The notes under the pieces are model-generated. The model saw nothing but the letters and a program-made list of their open reading frames with translations. It was not told the origin of the DNA and ran no database searches. From Nitrospirota bacterium (GTDB lineage: Bacteria > Nitrospirota > Thermodesulfovibrionia > Thermodesulfovibrionales > UBA6898): a stretch of 6,437 nt of DNA. This document shows, piece by piece, positions 1 through 5,003 of the stretch. The DNA is taken from positions 1 through 6,437 of the forward strand of contig JAOUFP010000179.1 of assembly GCA_029858145.1 (NCBI GenBank), given 5' to 3'. A program made the position numbers and the translations under genes. How positions within the stretch are numbered: position 1 is the stretch's first letter; the number at the start of each line of letters is the position of its first letter.

Positions 1-317
1 CTGATGAACTGGACCATATCCACGGCTACGGTCATCGTCCTTGTCCGCCTGGGTCTCGTGGACTCAGGCACCAGCCCTTCAAGGGCGCCCTCATGCCGAT
101 TGAGCTTCTGCCTCCACCGGCTGATCGCTTTCCTGTCTGCTCCAAAGGCTTCCTTTGCGGCCTTCTCCCCGTACCTGTCATGAAACTCCATGATCCGCAG
201 CCGCTGCCGGGCAACTTCATCCATGCCAAATCTCCTGAGGCTTGAAAGTATCTTCTGATACCTCCTGTAGCCCCGTATCCTGCCAAATGTCGCGTATGCC
301 CGTGCATAATGGTCCAT
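1..317 (-). CDS. Transposase/integrase-type protein, N-terminal part (cut by window edge)
   Basis: Reading the minus strand from the ATG at 317 gives 105 uninterrupted codons that run off the window start. The product begins MDHYARAYATFGRIRGYRRY. It has a basic N-terminus and a helix-turn-helix-like stretch at about residues 44-72 (GEKAAKEAFGADRKAISRWR), which would bind the element's terminal repeats. A basic linker follows (PESTRPRRTRT). This layout is typical of IS481-like or other rve-type DDE transposases; the catalytic DDE domain would lie beyond the window, so neither family nor integrity can be confirmed. An in-frame TAA lies three codons upstream, so 317 is the first possible ATG, but its AAGGAG is only about 2 nt away. 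An ATG at 224 (residue 32) has a better-spaced AGGAG (7 nt). I keep 317 because the N-terminal residues look conserved from memory of similar transposases. Confidence 0.7.
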   Translation of the reverse strand, partial: MDHYARAYATFGRIRGYRRYQKILSSLRRFGMDEVARQRLRIMEFHDRYGEKAAKEAFGADRKAISRWRQKLNRHEGALEGLVPESTRPRRTRTMTVAVDMVQFI

Positions 318-330
318 TACTCCTTAACGC

Positions 331-416
331 CGCGTATGTATCTGAACTTTTCCATTCACCGCGCGGAATTCAACTGTCTTCTGTCGCACGCTTTTTTGTC
401 AGTTTTATTATACGCG
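331..416. repeat. Inverted repeat CGCGTAT/ATACGCG flanking the transposase leader
   Basis: CGCGTAT at 331-337 is the exact reverse complement of ATACGCG at 410-416. The outer arm overlaps the putative -10 box and the inner arm lies next to the transposase ribosome binding site (AAGGAG, about 319-325). A transcript entering from outside the element would contain both arms and could fold them together. A transcript starting at the internal promoter would lack the outer arm. See the findings for the suggested role. Confidence 0.35.
407..412 (-). promoter_or_regulatory. Possible -10 box of the transposase gene
   Basis: On the minus strand a perfect TATAAT lies here, about 90 bp upstream of the transposase ATG. 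No convincing -35 box is found at 16-18 bp, so activity would need an activator or may be weak, as is common for transposase promoters. The sequence between this box and the gene repeats GACA several times (about 370-400), which could be part of the terminal binding sites of the element. The exact IS end cannot be fixed from one side. Confidence 0.3.
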
Positions 417-423
417 TTCTCTT

Positions 424-455
424 GTAATTCCATGGCGGGTGTTCCGGGGAATTAC
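424..455. repeat. 8-bp perfect inverted repeat GTAATTCC/GGAATTAC
   Basis: GTAATTCC at 424-431 and GGAATTAC at 448-455 are perfect reverse complements around a 16-nt spacer. They sit just outside the putative transposase promoter. This could be an operator, part of an IS terminus, or chance. No T-run follows on either strand, so it is not an intrinsic terminator. Confidence 0.35.
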
Positions 456-554
456 TGATTCGGCGTTTCAATATCCCTTTGCCTCGGAAAGTGCAGCACA
501 ATCCCCATCTCATTGACGGGAGGAGCCGGTACGCTTCTGTTTTTCATTTTCGTA

Positions 555-583
555 TTGAAAATAACACCTGAAACACGAATAAT
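555..583 (+). promoter_or_regulatory. Sigma-70-type promoter of the zinc-ribbon gene
   Basis: TTGAAA (555-560) and AATAAT (578-583) each match the consensus at five of six positions and are 17 bp apart. Transcription would begin near 590 and give a leader of about 65 nt. That leader contains a near-palindrome AAGGAATCCTT (615-625) followed by a T/A-rich run. Confidence 0.55.
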
Positions 584-654
584 AGAAATGACGGCAGCAA
601 AGTATTATTTGCACCAAGGAATCCTTTTATTTTACGAGAAAGAGGTGTTGCCCG

Positions 655-963
655 ATGAAGTGTCCCCGGTGCGGTGCGGACATAGCCGGCCAGAAGGTAT
701 GCGGAAATTGCGGCACAAATGGAGTTGATGACCGCATGGACATAGAAGTCCAATATAAAGACTTCAAGACCTCAGAGTTGCTCGAAATCCGCCAAATAAA
801 GCACCCTGCTCCGCCATTTGAGGAGACAAATGCTGAAGGCGAGCAGACGGAAATCTTTCACCGGGCAAAAAAAAGATCCTTCCCCGTTCTTGCAATTGCC
901 TTGCTGATCCTTGCGCTTATTACAGGCGCATTCTTTGTCATCCGCTACCTGGCACTGCCGTAA
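655..963 (+). CDS. Zinc-ribbon protein with C-terminal membrane anchor
   Basis: This 102-residue protein starts with a compact zinc ribbon: C3-x2-C6 and C16-x2-C19 (CPRCGADI, then VCGNCG), the usual four-cysteine metal site. A polar, acidic middle (about 25-70) follows, containing YKDFKTSELLEI. Then come a basic patch (RAKKR, 70-74) and one hydrophobic helix at about 76-98, ending four residues from the C-terminus. The positive patch before the helix predicts that the zinc ribbon is cytoplasmic and the protein tail-anchored in the inner membrane. The start is supported by a GAGGTG Shine-Dalgarno about 8 nt upstream and by the promoter at 555-583. It is transcribed alone, convergent with the slp-like gene only 22 bp away. 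The partner and function are unknown; this ribbon-plus-helix design is common in uncharacterised bacterial membrane proteins. Confidence 0.8.
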   Translation: MKCPRCGADIAGQKVCGNCGTNGVDDRMDIEVQYKDFKTSELLEIRQIKHPAPPFEETNAEGEQTEIFHRAKKRSFPVLAIALLILALITGAFFVIRYLALP

Positions 964-985
964 AGATATATCCTGCGCTGCCTGG

Positions 986-1468
986 TCAGAAGCTCTTCCA
1001 GATGCCAATCCCGAAGTGGACAGGGAATTCCCCTCTTTGTTTTATCGGGTGCAGTTCATTTCCTTTTATCAGGGGATAGGAATACTGCGCCTCACCGAGG
1101 GGCTGGACTTTCCTTCCCAGGACCTCTCCGGCAACTGTTATTTCACGGCCTGACGAATATATGGCGGTATCGATACGGCCTTCAATAAAGACAAGAAACC
1201 TTCCGAAAGACGTGTCCCTGTCTTCGGGCCTTCCCGTCGAATCGAGCGGATTCTGAACAACTTCTATGTATGAGCCTTCGCCCCTTGTCTCCGTGCCGGC
1301 AATAAAACCACCAAGGATGACAATCTTTCCCATGTATGCATCCGGGTTCTGAAAGAGCATTTCGGTGTTGACTTCCTTGCCGGCGCGGTCCCTCATCTCC
1401 TGCGATACTACATGCGCACACCCGGAAAGGAGGAAAATAAAGCAGACGCATGACATGAGCCATTTCAT
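986..1468 (-). CDS. slp: Slp-family outer-membrane lipoprotein
   Basis: The 160-residue product begins with a short basic N-terminus, a hydrophobic stretch and the lipobox LLSGC, giving a lipidated C17 after signal peptidase II cleavage. The +2 residue is Ala rather than Asp, which favours sorting to the outer membrane. The mature part carries Slp-family (starvation-inducible lipoprotein) hallmarks: YMGKIVILGGFIAGTETRGEG (46-66) with its GG pair, QNPLDSTGRPEDRDTSFGRFL (72-92), GREITVAGEVLG (107-118) and GEAQYSYPLI (125-134). Length is slightly below the E. coli protein (about 190). Slp proteins are poorly understood envelope lipoproteins linked to stress or stationary phase. An in-frame TAA three codons upstream fixes the start, yet no good Shine-Dalgarno lies directly before it. 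Translation probably depends on the small ORF that overlaps its start. The symbol reflects family membership, not proven orthology. Confidence 0.85.
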   Translation of the reverse strand: MKWLMSCVCFIFLLSGCAHVVSQEMRDRAGKEVNTEMLFQNPDAYMGKIVILGGFIAGTETRGEGSYIEVVQNPLDSTGRPEDRDTSFGRFLVFIEGRIDTAIYSSGREITVAGEVLGRKVQPLGEAQYSYPLIKGNELHPIKQRGEFPVHFGIGIWKSF

Positions 1469-1503
1469 GATTTATTATATCTCATTATCAGACATCGCTC
1501 CAT
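1465..1503 (-). CDS. 12-codon leader ORF overlapping the slp start
   Basis: An ATG at 1503 opens MERCLIMRYNKS and stops at a TGA whose first two bases are the last two of the slp ATG (ATGA overlap, 1465-1468). Its ribosome binding site, AGGAGGAG at 1508-1515 with 6 nt between AGGAGG and the ATG, is close to ideal, whereas slp itself has no clear one. This is the classic layout for translational coupling: ribosomes load at the leader ORF, stop at the overlap and restart on slp. The peptide shows no run of one amino acid, so amino-acid attenuation is not indicated. Expression is inferred from the signals alone. Confidence 0.5.
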   Translation of the reverse strand: MERCLIMRYNKS

Positions 1504-1549
1504 AACTCTCCTCCTGCTGTCCGTGCCCGGCGTGTCTCTTCAGAAGAGA

Positions 1550-1580
1550 TTGCAAATAGTAGTGCAAAGCTATTACTATT
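1550..1580 (+). promoter_or_regulatory. Possible promoter with overlapping inverted repeat upstream of the LOG-like gene
   Basis: TTGCAA (1550-1555) and TACTAT (1574-1579), 18 bp apart, are each a four-of-six match to sigma-70 boxes. An inverted repeat, AATAGTAGT (1555-1563) and ATTACTATT (1572-1580), pairs at eight bases plus one G-T and lies exactly across this candidate promoter, as an operator would. It sits in the divergent space between slp and the LOG-like gene and could affect either. The leader to the ATG at 1679 would be about 95 nt. Confidence 0.3.
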
Positions 1581-1678
1581 AGAGGGATTGTGACACGCTA
1601 TCGGCGGCAGCAACCATTCCAGGGCAATCAAAAAAACCTGACAAGAAGAAAAAAAGCTTTCAAGGAGACTGTTATACG

Positions 1679-2710
1679 ATGAAACTCCGCTTTACACGAA
1701 CAAACGGGCCGGCAGATGAAGCGATCGATACCCTGATGGACCTTGTCGGCGACATACATCATCCTGATCTCGTCCGTGAAATGATCCTGGCCGCACTGAA
1801 GGCCGGACAGGAGGATGAGATACGGGGCGATCTCAAGCTCATGAACACCACCATGAAAGAGATGCGTTTTACCACCAAGATATTCGGCCCGTACCGGAAT
1901 AAACGCAAGGTTACTGTCTTCGGTTCGGCCAGGACATCACCGGCCGAGCCTGTGTACCAAATGGCAAGTCTCTTTGGAAAAAAACTTGCCCGAAACGGAT
2001 TCATGGTAATAACCGGCGGAGGGGGAGGCATCATGCAGGCGGTCAACGAAGGTGCAGGCGCAGAGCATTCCTTCGGCGTAAACATACGGCTTCCCTTTGA
2101 GCAGCATCCCAATCCGACCCTTGAGGGTTCGCCGCGTCTCATCACCTATAAATATTTCTTCAATCGCAAGGTAGCTTTCCTCAAGGAGGCGAGTGCCGTC
2201 GCCCTTTTTCCGGGCGGGTTCGGGACGCTCGACGAAGCGATGGAAACGCTCACCCTGATTCAAACCGGCAAACACGACATGATCCCCCTCGTGCTCATTG
2301 ACGAACCCGCCGGCACTTACTGGGACAACTGGATGCAATTTCTTCGCGGTGCTCTCCTGGCACAGGGATATATCTCGGCTGCCGATTTCCATTTCATAAA
2401 CTGCGTTCATTCGGTAGATTCAGCCGTTGAATGCATAACGCGCTTTTATCGCCGCTTTCACAGCCAGCGGTACGTCGACAAAAAACTGGTCTTAAGGCTT
2501 TCCTCTCCCCTTGGGGATGAGGCGGTTCGGGAAATCACCAATAGCTTCCAGGAGATACTTACACCGGGGGGCGGCATATATCCCTCGGGGCCTCTGCCTG
2601 CTGAAGAAGATGAACCTGAGTTCGCAGGCCTTCCCCGTCTCGTCATCGATTTCAACAGAAAAGACTTCGGAAAGCTCAGGGACCTCATAGATTTCATAAA
2701 CAACTGCTGA
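1679..2710 (+). CDS. LOG-like (TIGR00730/PpnN-related) nucleotide-binding protein with extensions
   Basis: The 343-residue product has a central Rossmann domain (about 77-265) with both signature motifs of the LOG/lysine-decarboxylase-like family: GGGGGIMQA (113-121) for phosphate binding and PGGFGTLDE (178-186) with the catalytic Glu186. Arg163 in FNRKVAFLKEA is the likely partner residue. The family cleaves the N-glycosidic bond of nucleoside 5'-monophosphates, releasing base and ribose 5-phosphate; some members act on cytokinin nucleotides. Typical LOG proteins are about 180-200 residues. This one adds a helical N-terminus (1-72) and a C-terminal part (266-343), recalling the longer PpnN-like nucleosidases whose extra domains bind regulators, though it is shorter than those. 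Substrate and any ligand control are inference. The AAGGAG at 1662-1667 is 11 nt from the ATG, rather far. It is a single gene, divergent from slp and convergent with the GGDEF gene. Confidence 0.85.
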   Translation: MKLRFTRTNGPADEAIDTLMDLVGDIHHPDLVREMILAALKAGQEDEIRGDLKLMNTTMKEMRFTTKIFGPYRNKRKVTVFGSARTSPAEPVYQMASLFGKKLARNGFMVITGGGGGIMQAVNEGAGAEHSFGVNIRLPFEQHPNPTLEGSPRLITYKYFFNRKVAFLKEASAVALFPGGFGTLDEAMETLTLIQTGKHDMIPLVLIDEPAGTYWDNWMQFLRGALLAQGYISAADFHFINCVHSVDSAVECITRFYRRFHSQRYVDKKLVLRLSSPLGDEAVREITNSFQEILTPGGGIYPSGPLPAEEDEPEFAGLPRLVIDFNRKDFGKLRDLIDFINNC

Positions 2711-2740
2711 GCGCTGTCCTGAAGTATCACCGCGGACCGG

Positions 2741-2763
2741 AGAAGGCTGAATAGCCGACTTCT
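2741..2763. terminator. Weak hairpin between convergent genes
   Basis: AGAAGGCT at 2741 and AGCC plus CTTCT downstream form an imperfect stem of about 8 bp with a 3-nt bulge and GAAT loop. It lies between the stop codons of the LOG-like gene (2710) and the GGDEF gene (2766), where a shared terminator would be expected. Neither strand has a following T-run, so the assignment is weak. Confidence 0.25.
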
Positions 2764-2765
2764 TG

Positions 2766-4193
2766 CTAGGCGCCTGGTTGCCCGCCGTAAACCGCTATCT
2801 GATTCTTGCCCCTCTCTTTTGCCTGCAGGAGCGCTGCATCAGCAAGGGCAACAAGATCATTGTGATTGGATATATTGTCTCCGGGAAAGATTGCAATGCC
2901 GATGCTTGTCGTCATCGCCGGCATATTTTCCAATCCCTTGAACCTGTGGCTTTTAACCTGGGAAAGAACCCTCTCCGCCTCAGCGAGGGCTCCTTCCAGG
3001 CCAGTGTGAGGCAGCATGACAATGAACTCATCACCTCCATACCGCGCAAGCAGATCGCTCCTGCGCATATTATTCTTCAGGATGCCGGCGAATTCCCTCA
3101 GAACCGTATCCCCTGCCTTGTGTCCTTTTAAATCGTTTATTGCCTTGAAATTGTCAAGGTCCAGCATGATACAGCTGATAGGCAGCAAATATCTCTGAGA
3201 GCGGCTGAACTCTTCGGAAAGACGGTGGAAGAAATATCTCGTATTATAGAGGCCGGTCAGGTAGTCCGTAATGGAAAGCTTCTCCAGTCTTGACCTTTCG
3301 TCTTCGACCTGCTCAAGGAGAAAGGCGTTGTTGAGCACTTGTGATGCTGCGTTCGCTATGGTATGCAGTGACCTGATCTCGTCCCTACTGAAACTGTGCC
3401 CCGCCCTCGAAGTACGGAGAAAGAGCGTTCCGATAATCTGGCTCTGAAAGAGGATCGGAACCACCAGAATCGAATGAATACCGAGGGAACCGATGATATC
3501 TTTCACATCACGCATAAGAGGATTTTTCGTCACGTTCCTCACCAGGACCGGCTTTTTGGTTGCAAGCGCCTCGCGGATTTCCGGGTATTTTCGCAGATCC
3601 AGCCTTATCCCCCTGATGCAGCGGTCTTCATAGCTCGCTACCACGAAGGCAGACTTGCAGTCCTTTTCCAGGCGTATTATCGAGCATCGCGTAACCGGAA
3701 TGATGTCGGCGATCTTTTCAACAATCTTGAAGAGCAGCTCATTGGGATTCAGCGTAGTCAGTATCATCTGTATGAACTCGACAACTGCCTTCAGCCCCCG
3801 TATCTCGTCACCAAGCTTCTTCATGCCCTTCCATTCCGAAATGGCGGCATCTAGCCTAAAAGCAAGGTCAATGTCTCGGTAGGGGGGTGAAATATAGTGC
3901 GCCGTGTTTCTGCGGATAACAGAAGCATCGGCCTTTGTTAAAGCTGCGCCGAGAACAGCTATGAACGGATATGCCGCCTTCCTCCTGCTGAGCGTGCTCA
4001 GCAAAGAACTTTCCGAAACAATGGCAGAAGGCGGATTGCCGCTGATATAGTTCAAAAAAAGACCGGGGTCCTTGAAAAAATGTGCCTGAAATTTAGGATT
4101 GCCCCTGAAAAAAGCATCCAGAAACTTGACCGCAGCAGGACTCTTCGCCAGCACGGCTATTTCTTTCTTCCCCATTTTCTTCCCCACAATCAT
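2766..4193 (-). CDS. Diguanylate cyclase: pseudo-receiver, GAF and GGDEF domains
   Basis: This 475-residue soluble protein should make c-di-GMP from two GTP. The C-terminal GGDEF domain (about 307-470) is complete: SITDYLTGLYNTR (307-319), metal Asp345 in DLDNFKAIND, and GGDEF at 386-390. R377-x-x-D380, five residues before GGDEF, matches the inhibitory I-site, so product inhibition is likely. Residues about 149-295 form a GAF sensor (NPNELLFKIVEKIADIIP to VLNNAFLLEQ), followed by a short linking helix. Residues 9-118 look like a receiver fold that has lost its chemistry: the third strand reads SAIVSES where Asp is expected, and the last reads YISPPYR without the usual Lys. No membrane segment is seen. 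The start at 4193 has a poor ribosome site; Met7 (4175) follows GGGGAAG and is an alternative. Single gene. Confidence 0.92.
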   Translation of the reverse strand: MIVGKKMGKKEIAVLAKSPAAVKFLDAFFRGNPKFQAHFFKDPGLFLNYISGNPPSAIVSESSLLSTLSRRKAAYPFIAVLGAALTKADASVIRRNTAHYISPPYRDIDLAFRLDAAISEWKGMKKLGDEIRGLKAVVEFIQMILTTLNPNELLFKIVEKIADIIPVTRCSIIRLEKDCKSAFVVASYEDRCIRGIRLDLRKYPEIREALATKKPVLVRNVTKNPLMRDVKDIIGSLGIHSILVVPILFQSQIIGTLFLRTSRAGHSFSRDEIRSLHTIANAASQVLNNAFLLEQVEDERSRLEKLSITDYLTGLYNTRYFFHRLSEEFSRSQRYLLPISCIMLDLDNFKAINDLKGHKAGDTVLREFAGILKNNMRRSDLLARYGGDEFIVMLPHTGLEGALAEAERVLSQVKSHRFKGLENMPAMTTSIGIAIFPGDNISNHNDLVALADAALLQAKERGKNQIAVYGGQPGA

Positions 4194-4211
4194 TTCTGCC
4201 GGACTATAGTT

Positions 4212-4240
4212 AAATTACAACCTTTCCCCATCGCTGTCAA
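4212..4240 (-). promoter_or_regulatory. Candidate promoter of the diguanylate cyclase gene
   Basis: On the minus strand a perfect TTGACA (4235-4240) lies 17 bp before TAATTT (4212-4217), a three-of-six match to the -10 box. A second -10-like TATAGT lies closer to the gene (about 4204-4209) but has no -35 at a suitable distance. The leader would be under 20 nt, which fits the weak ribosome site at 4193. Confidence 0.4.
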
Positions 4241-4331
4241 ACATTGACTCGCGCGCAGAGCACGAGAGGTGCAGAAGAACTCGCAGTTTTCTCCTTTCCG
4301 GGGTGTTGATTGCCGCATCACTGGAAAAGAA

Positions 4332-4362
4332 TTCCGGAATCCTTCCTTCGGTATTTCCGGAA
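4332..4362. repeat. Two copies of the palindrome TTCCGGAA
   Basis: TTCCGGAA occurs at 4332-4339 (as the 10-bp palindrome ATTCCGGAAT, 4331-4340) and again at 4355-4362. The centres are 23 bp apart, close to two helical turns. CCTTCC (4341-4346) can also pair with GGAAGG (4359-4364) to form a hairpin followed by TTATTT. It could be a tandem operator or a weak terminator. The sequence from 4241 to 4331 shows nothing else I can name. Confidence 0.4.
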
Positions 4363-4384
4363 GGTTATTTCATGAGTCATGCCT

Positions 4385-4408
4385 GGTGCAATGATGCCAT
4401 TGCATACC
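4385..4408. repeat. Hairpin TGCAATG-ATGC-CATTGCA
   Basis: TGCAATG (4387-4393) and CATTGCA (4398-4404) are perfect reverse complements around a 4-nt loop. The stem can extend with GG/CC (4385-4386 and 4407-4408) past a TA bulge. No T-run follows. It is the second of three adjacent inverted repeats upstream of the promoter at 4456. Confidence 0.4.
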
Positions 4409-4417
4409 GGCGAAACA

Positions 4418-4443
4418 TGCCCTGAAAAGAAACTTTTCGGGCA
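4418..4443. repeat. Strong hairpin GCCC(T)GAAAAG-AAA-CTTTTCGGGC
   Basis: An 11-bp stem with a single T bulge (4423) and an AAA loop ends 12 nt before the -35 box of the next promoter. Neither side has the T-run of an intrinsic terminator. It could be the 3' part of a small RNA, an extruded DNA structure, or an activator site upstream of the promoter. Confidence 0.45.
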
Positions 4444-4455
4444 CCATCAAATCGC

Positions 4456-4485
4456 TTGACAAGAATTCACTTATTCATTTAGAGT
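4456..4485 (+). promoter_or_regulatory. Sigma-70-type promoter of the 54-residue protein gene
   Basis: A perfect TTGACA (4456-4461) and TAGAGT (4480-4485, four of six) are separated by 18 bp. Transcription would start near 4492 at a T-rich run and give a leader of about 126 nt. Confidence 0.6.
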
Positions 4486-4491
4486 ATACAG

Positions 4492-4617
4492 TTTTTTGAT
4501 TTTTCTTCGGTCGTATCATCCGTGCCCGCACGAGATTTACCATCCGAAAGAATACAGTTAACGGAATAGTTGCGCGCCTGGCATGCAGGTAAAGTTCTAT
4601 AGAAAGGAGACACGAAA
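4492..4617 (+). promoter_or_regulatory. Long structured 5' leader with strong ribosome binding site
   Basis: The leader is long for a 54-codon gene and can fold. TTCTTCGG (4503-4510) pairs with CCGAAAGAA (4544-4552) with one bulged A, enclosing a smaller stem CGTG-CCCG-CACG (4521-4532). CCTG (4577-4580) pairs with CAGG (4586-4589). A 10-bp palindrome TTCTATAGAA (4595-4604) abuts the Shine-Dalgarno AAGGAG (4604-4609), which is 8 nt from the ATG. No known riboswitch class is recognised. A regulatory role is inference from folding potential. Confidence 0.4.
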
Positions 4618-4782
4618 ATGGCAGAAAAAGGAAAGGGAAAGTCAAAGACCGACGTTTCAGCCCGCGCTGGAGCAAAAAGCAGAGGGCAGAATTGCAGCAA
4701 CTGCGGAAACAAGATTGAAGTAGTCCTGTCTGTTACCCCTGAAGGCAAGAAAAAAATGAGACGCATCTGCTGCGTAAACTAA
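4618..4782 (+). CDS. Small four-cysteine (zinc-ribbon-like) protein, 54 residues
   Basis: The ATG at 4618 follows a near-ideal AAGGAG (8 nt spacing), a TTGACA promoter and a long leader, and the gene ends just before a strong intrinsic terminator, so it is a complete single-gene transcription unit. The product has a very basic, flexible N-terminus (residues 1-24, Lys/Gly/Ser/Arg-rich) and a small core with C26-x2-C29 (NCSNCG) and C51-C52 three residues from the end. The four cysteines could bind one zinc as a mini-ribbon, although the adjacent CC pair is unusual for that fold; a redox or metal-relay role is also possible. The basic tail would suit binding to nucleic acid or the ribosome. I do not recognise the family. 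The minus-strand open frames across it have no ribosome sites and are shadows. Confidence 0.8.
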   Translation: MAEKGKGKSKTDVSARAGAKSRGQNCSNCGNKIEVVLSVTPEGKKKMRRICCVN

Positions 4783-4811
4783 CACAGCCGATCTTCAGTC
4801 AGCAATAAACG

Positions 4812-4841
4812 GGCAGGCCTGACAGGGTCTGCCTTTTTATT
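4812..4841 (+). terminator. Intrinsic terminator of the 54-residue protein gene
   Basis: GGCAGGCC (4812-4819) and GGTCTGCC (4826-4833) form an 8-bp GC-rich stem with one G-T pair and a 6-nt loop, followed at once by TTTTTATT. It lies 30 bp after the stop codon. AATAA before the stem pairs with the T-run, so it may also work weakly on the other strand. Confidence 0.85.
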
Positions 4842-4859
4842 GCCCATATTTCTGTCTCA

Positions 4860-4917
4860 GGATATGCGCAACGACCCCGGGAGTTGATCAACCCCGTCAA
4901 TTCGGACCAGCATATCC
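4860..4917. repeat. Nested inverted repeat of about 58 bp
   Basis: Outer arms GGATATGC (4860-4867) and GCATATCC (4910-4917) are perfect reverse complements. Inside them lies the 10-bp palindrome GTTGATCAAC (4883-4892), whose stem extends with CGGG/CCCG (4878-4881 and 4893-4896) past a bulged A4882. No T-run follows on either strand. It lies between a plus-strand terminator and the 3' end of a minus-strand gene. A non-coding RNA, a small repeated element or a protein-binding site are all possible. The rest of 4842-5003 shows no gene. Confidence 0.45.
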
Positions 4918-5003
4918 CGGAAGTGCAAAACGACTATATCATGCACACCTGAAGACCGGGAATGTCTTTGCTCCCTCTCTTCTGCGCTCCTGACCGCTCT
5001 GCA

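Larger units (their letters stand above)
318..654. other. Intergenic region between transposase and zinc-ribbon gene
   Basis: These 337 bases hold no credible gene. Short open frames here lack ribosome binding sites and overlap real genes in other frames. The left part (318-455) holds the transposase upstream signals and two inverted repeats, and very probably the insertion sequence terminus. The stretch 456-554 shows nothing I can name. The right part holds a promoter (555-583) and the leader of the zinc-ribbon gene. Confidence 0.5.

Noticed and set aside
32..307. Minus-strand open frame of 91 codons at the left edge
   Set aside because: It overlaps the transposase in another frame, has low-complexity Gly/Arg/Ser composition and no ribosome site. 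The alternative frame from 317 gives a recognisable HTH transposase start.
1471..1478. TATAAT on the minus strand just before the slp ATG as a promoter
   Set aside because: It lies about 5 nt from the start codon, has no -35 box at a proper distance and is part of the leader ORF codons. A leaderless slp transcript is possible but not supported.
1759..2410. Minus-strand open frames of 128 and 157 codons opposite the LOG-like gene
   Set aside because: The plus strand encodes intact LOG motifs; these antisense frames have no motif or start signal.
4475..4766. Two minus-strand open frames across the 54-residue gene
   Set aside because: They run through the promoter, leader and coding region of a well-signalled plus-strand gene, lack ribosome sites and give unconvincing proteins.
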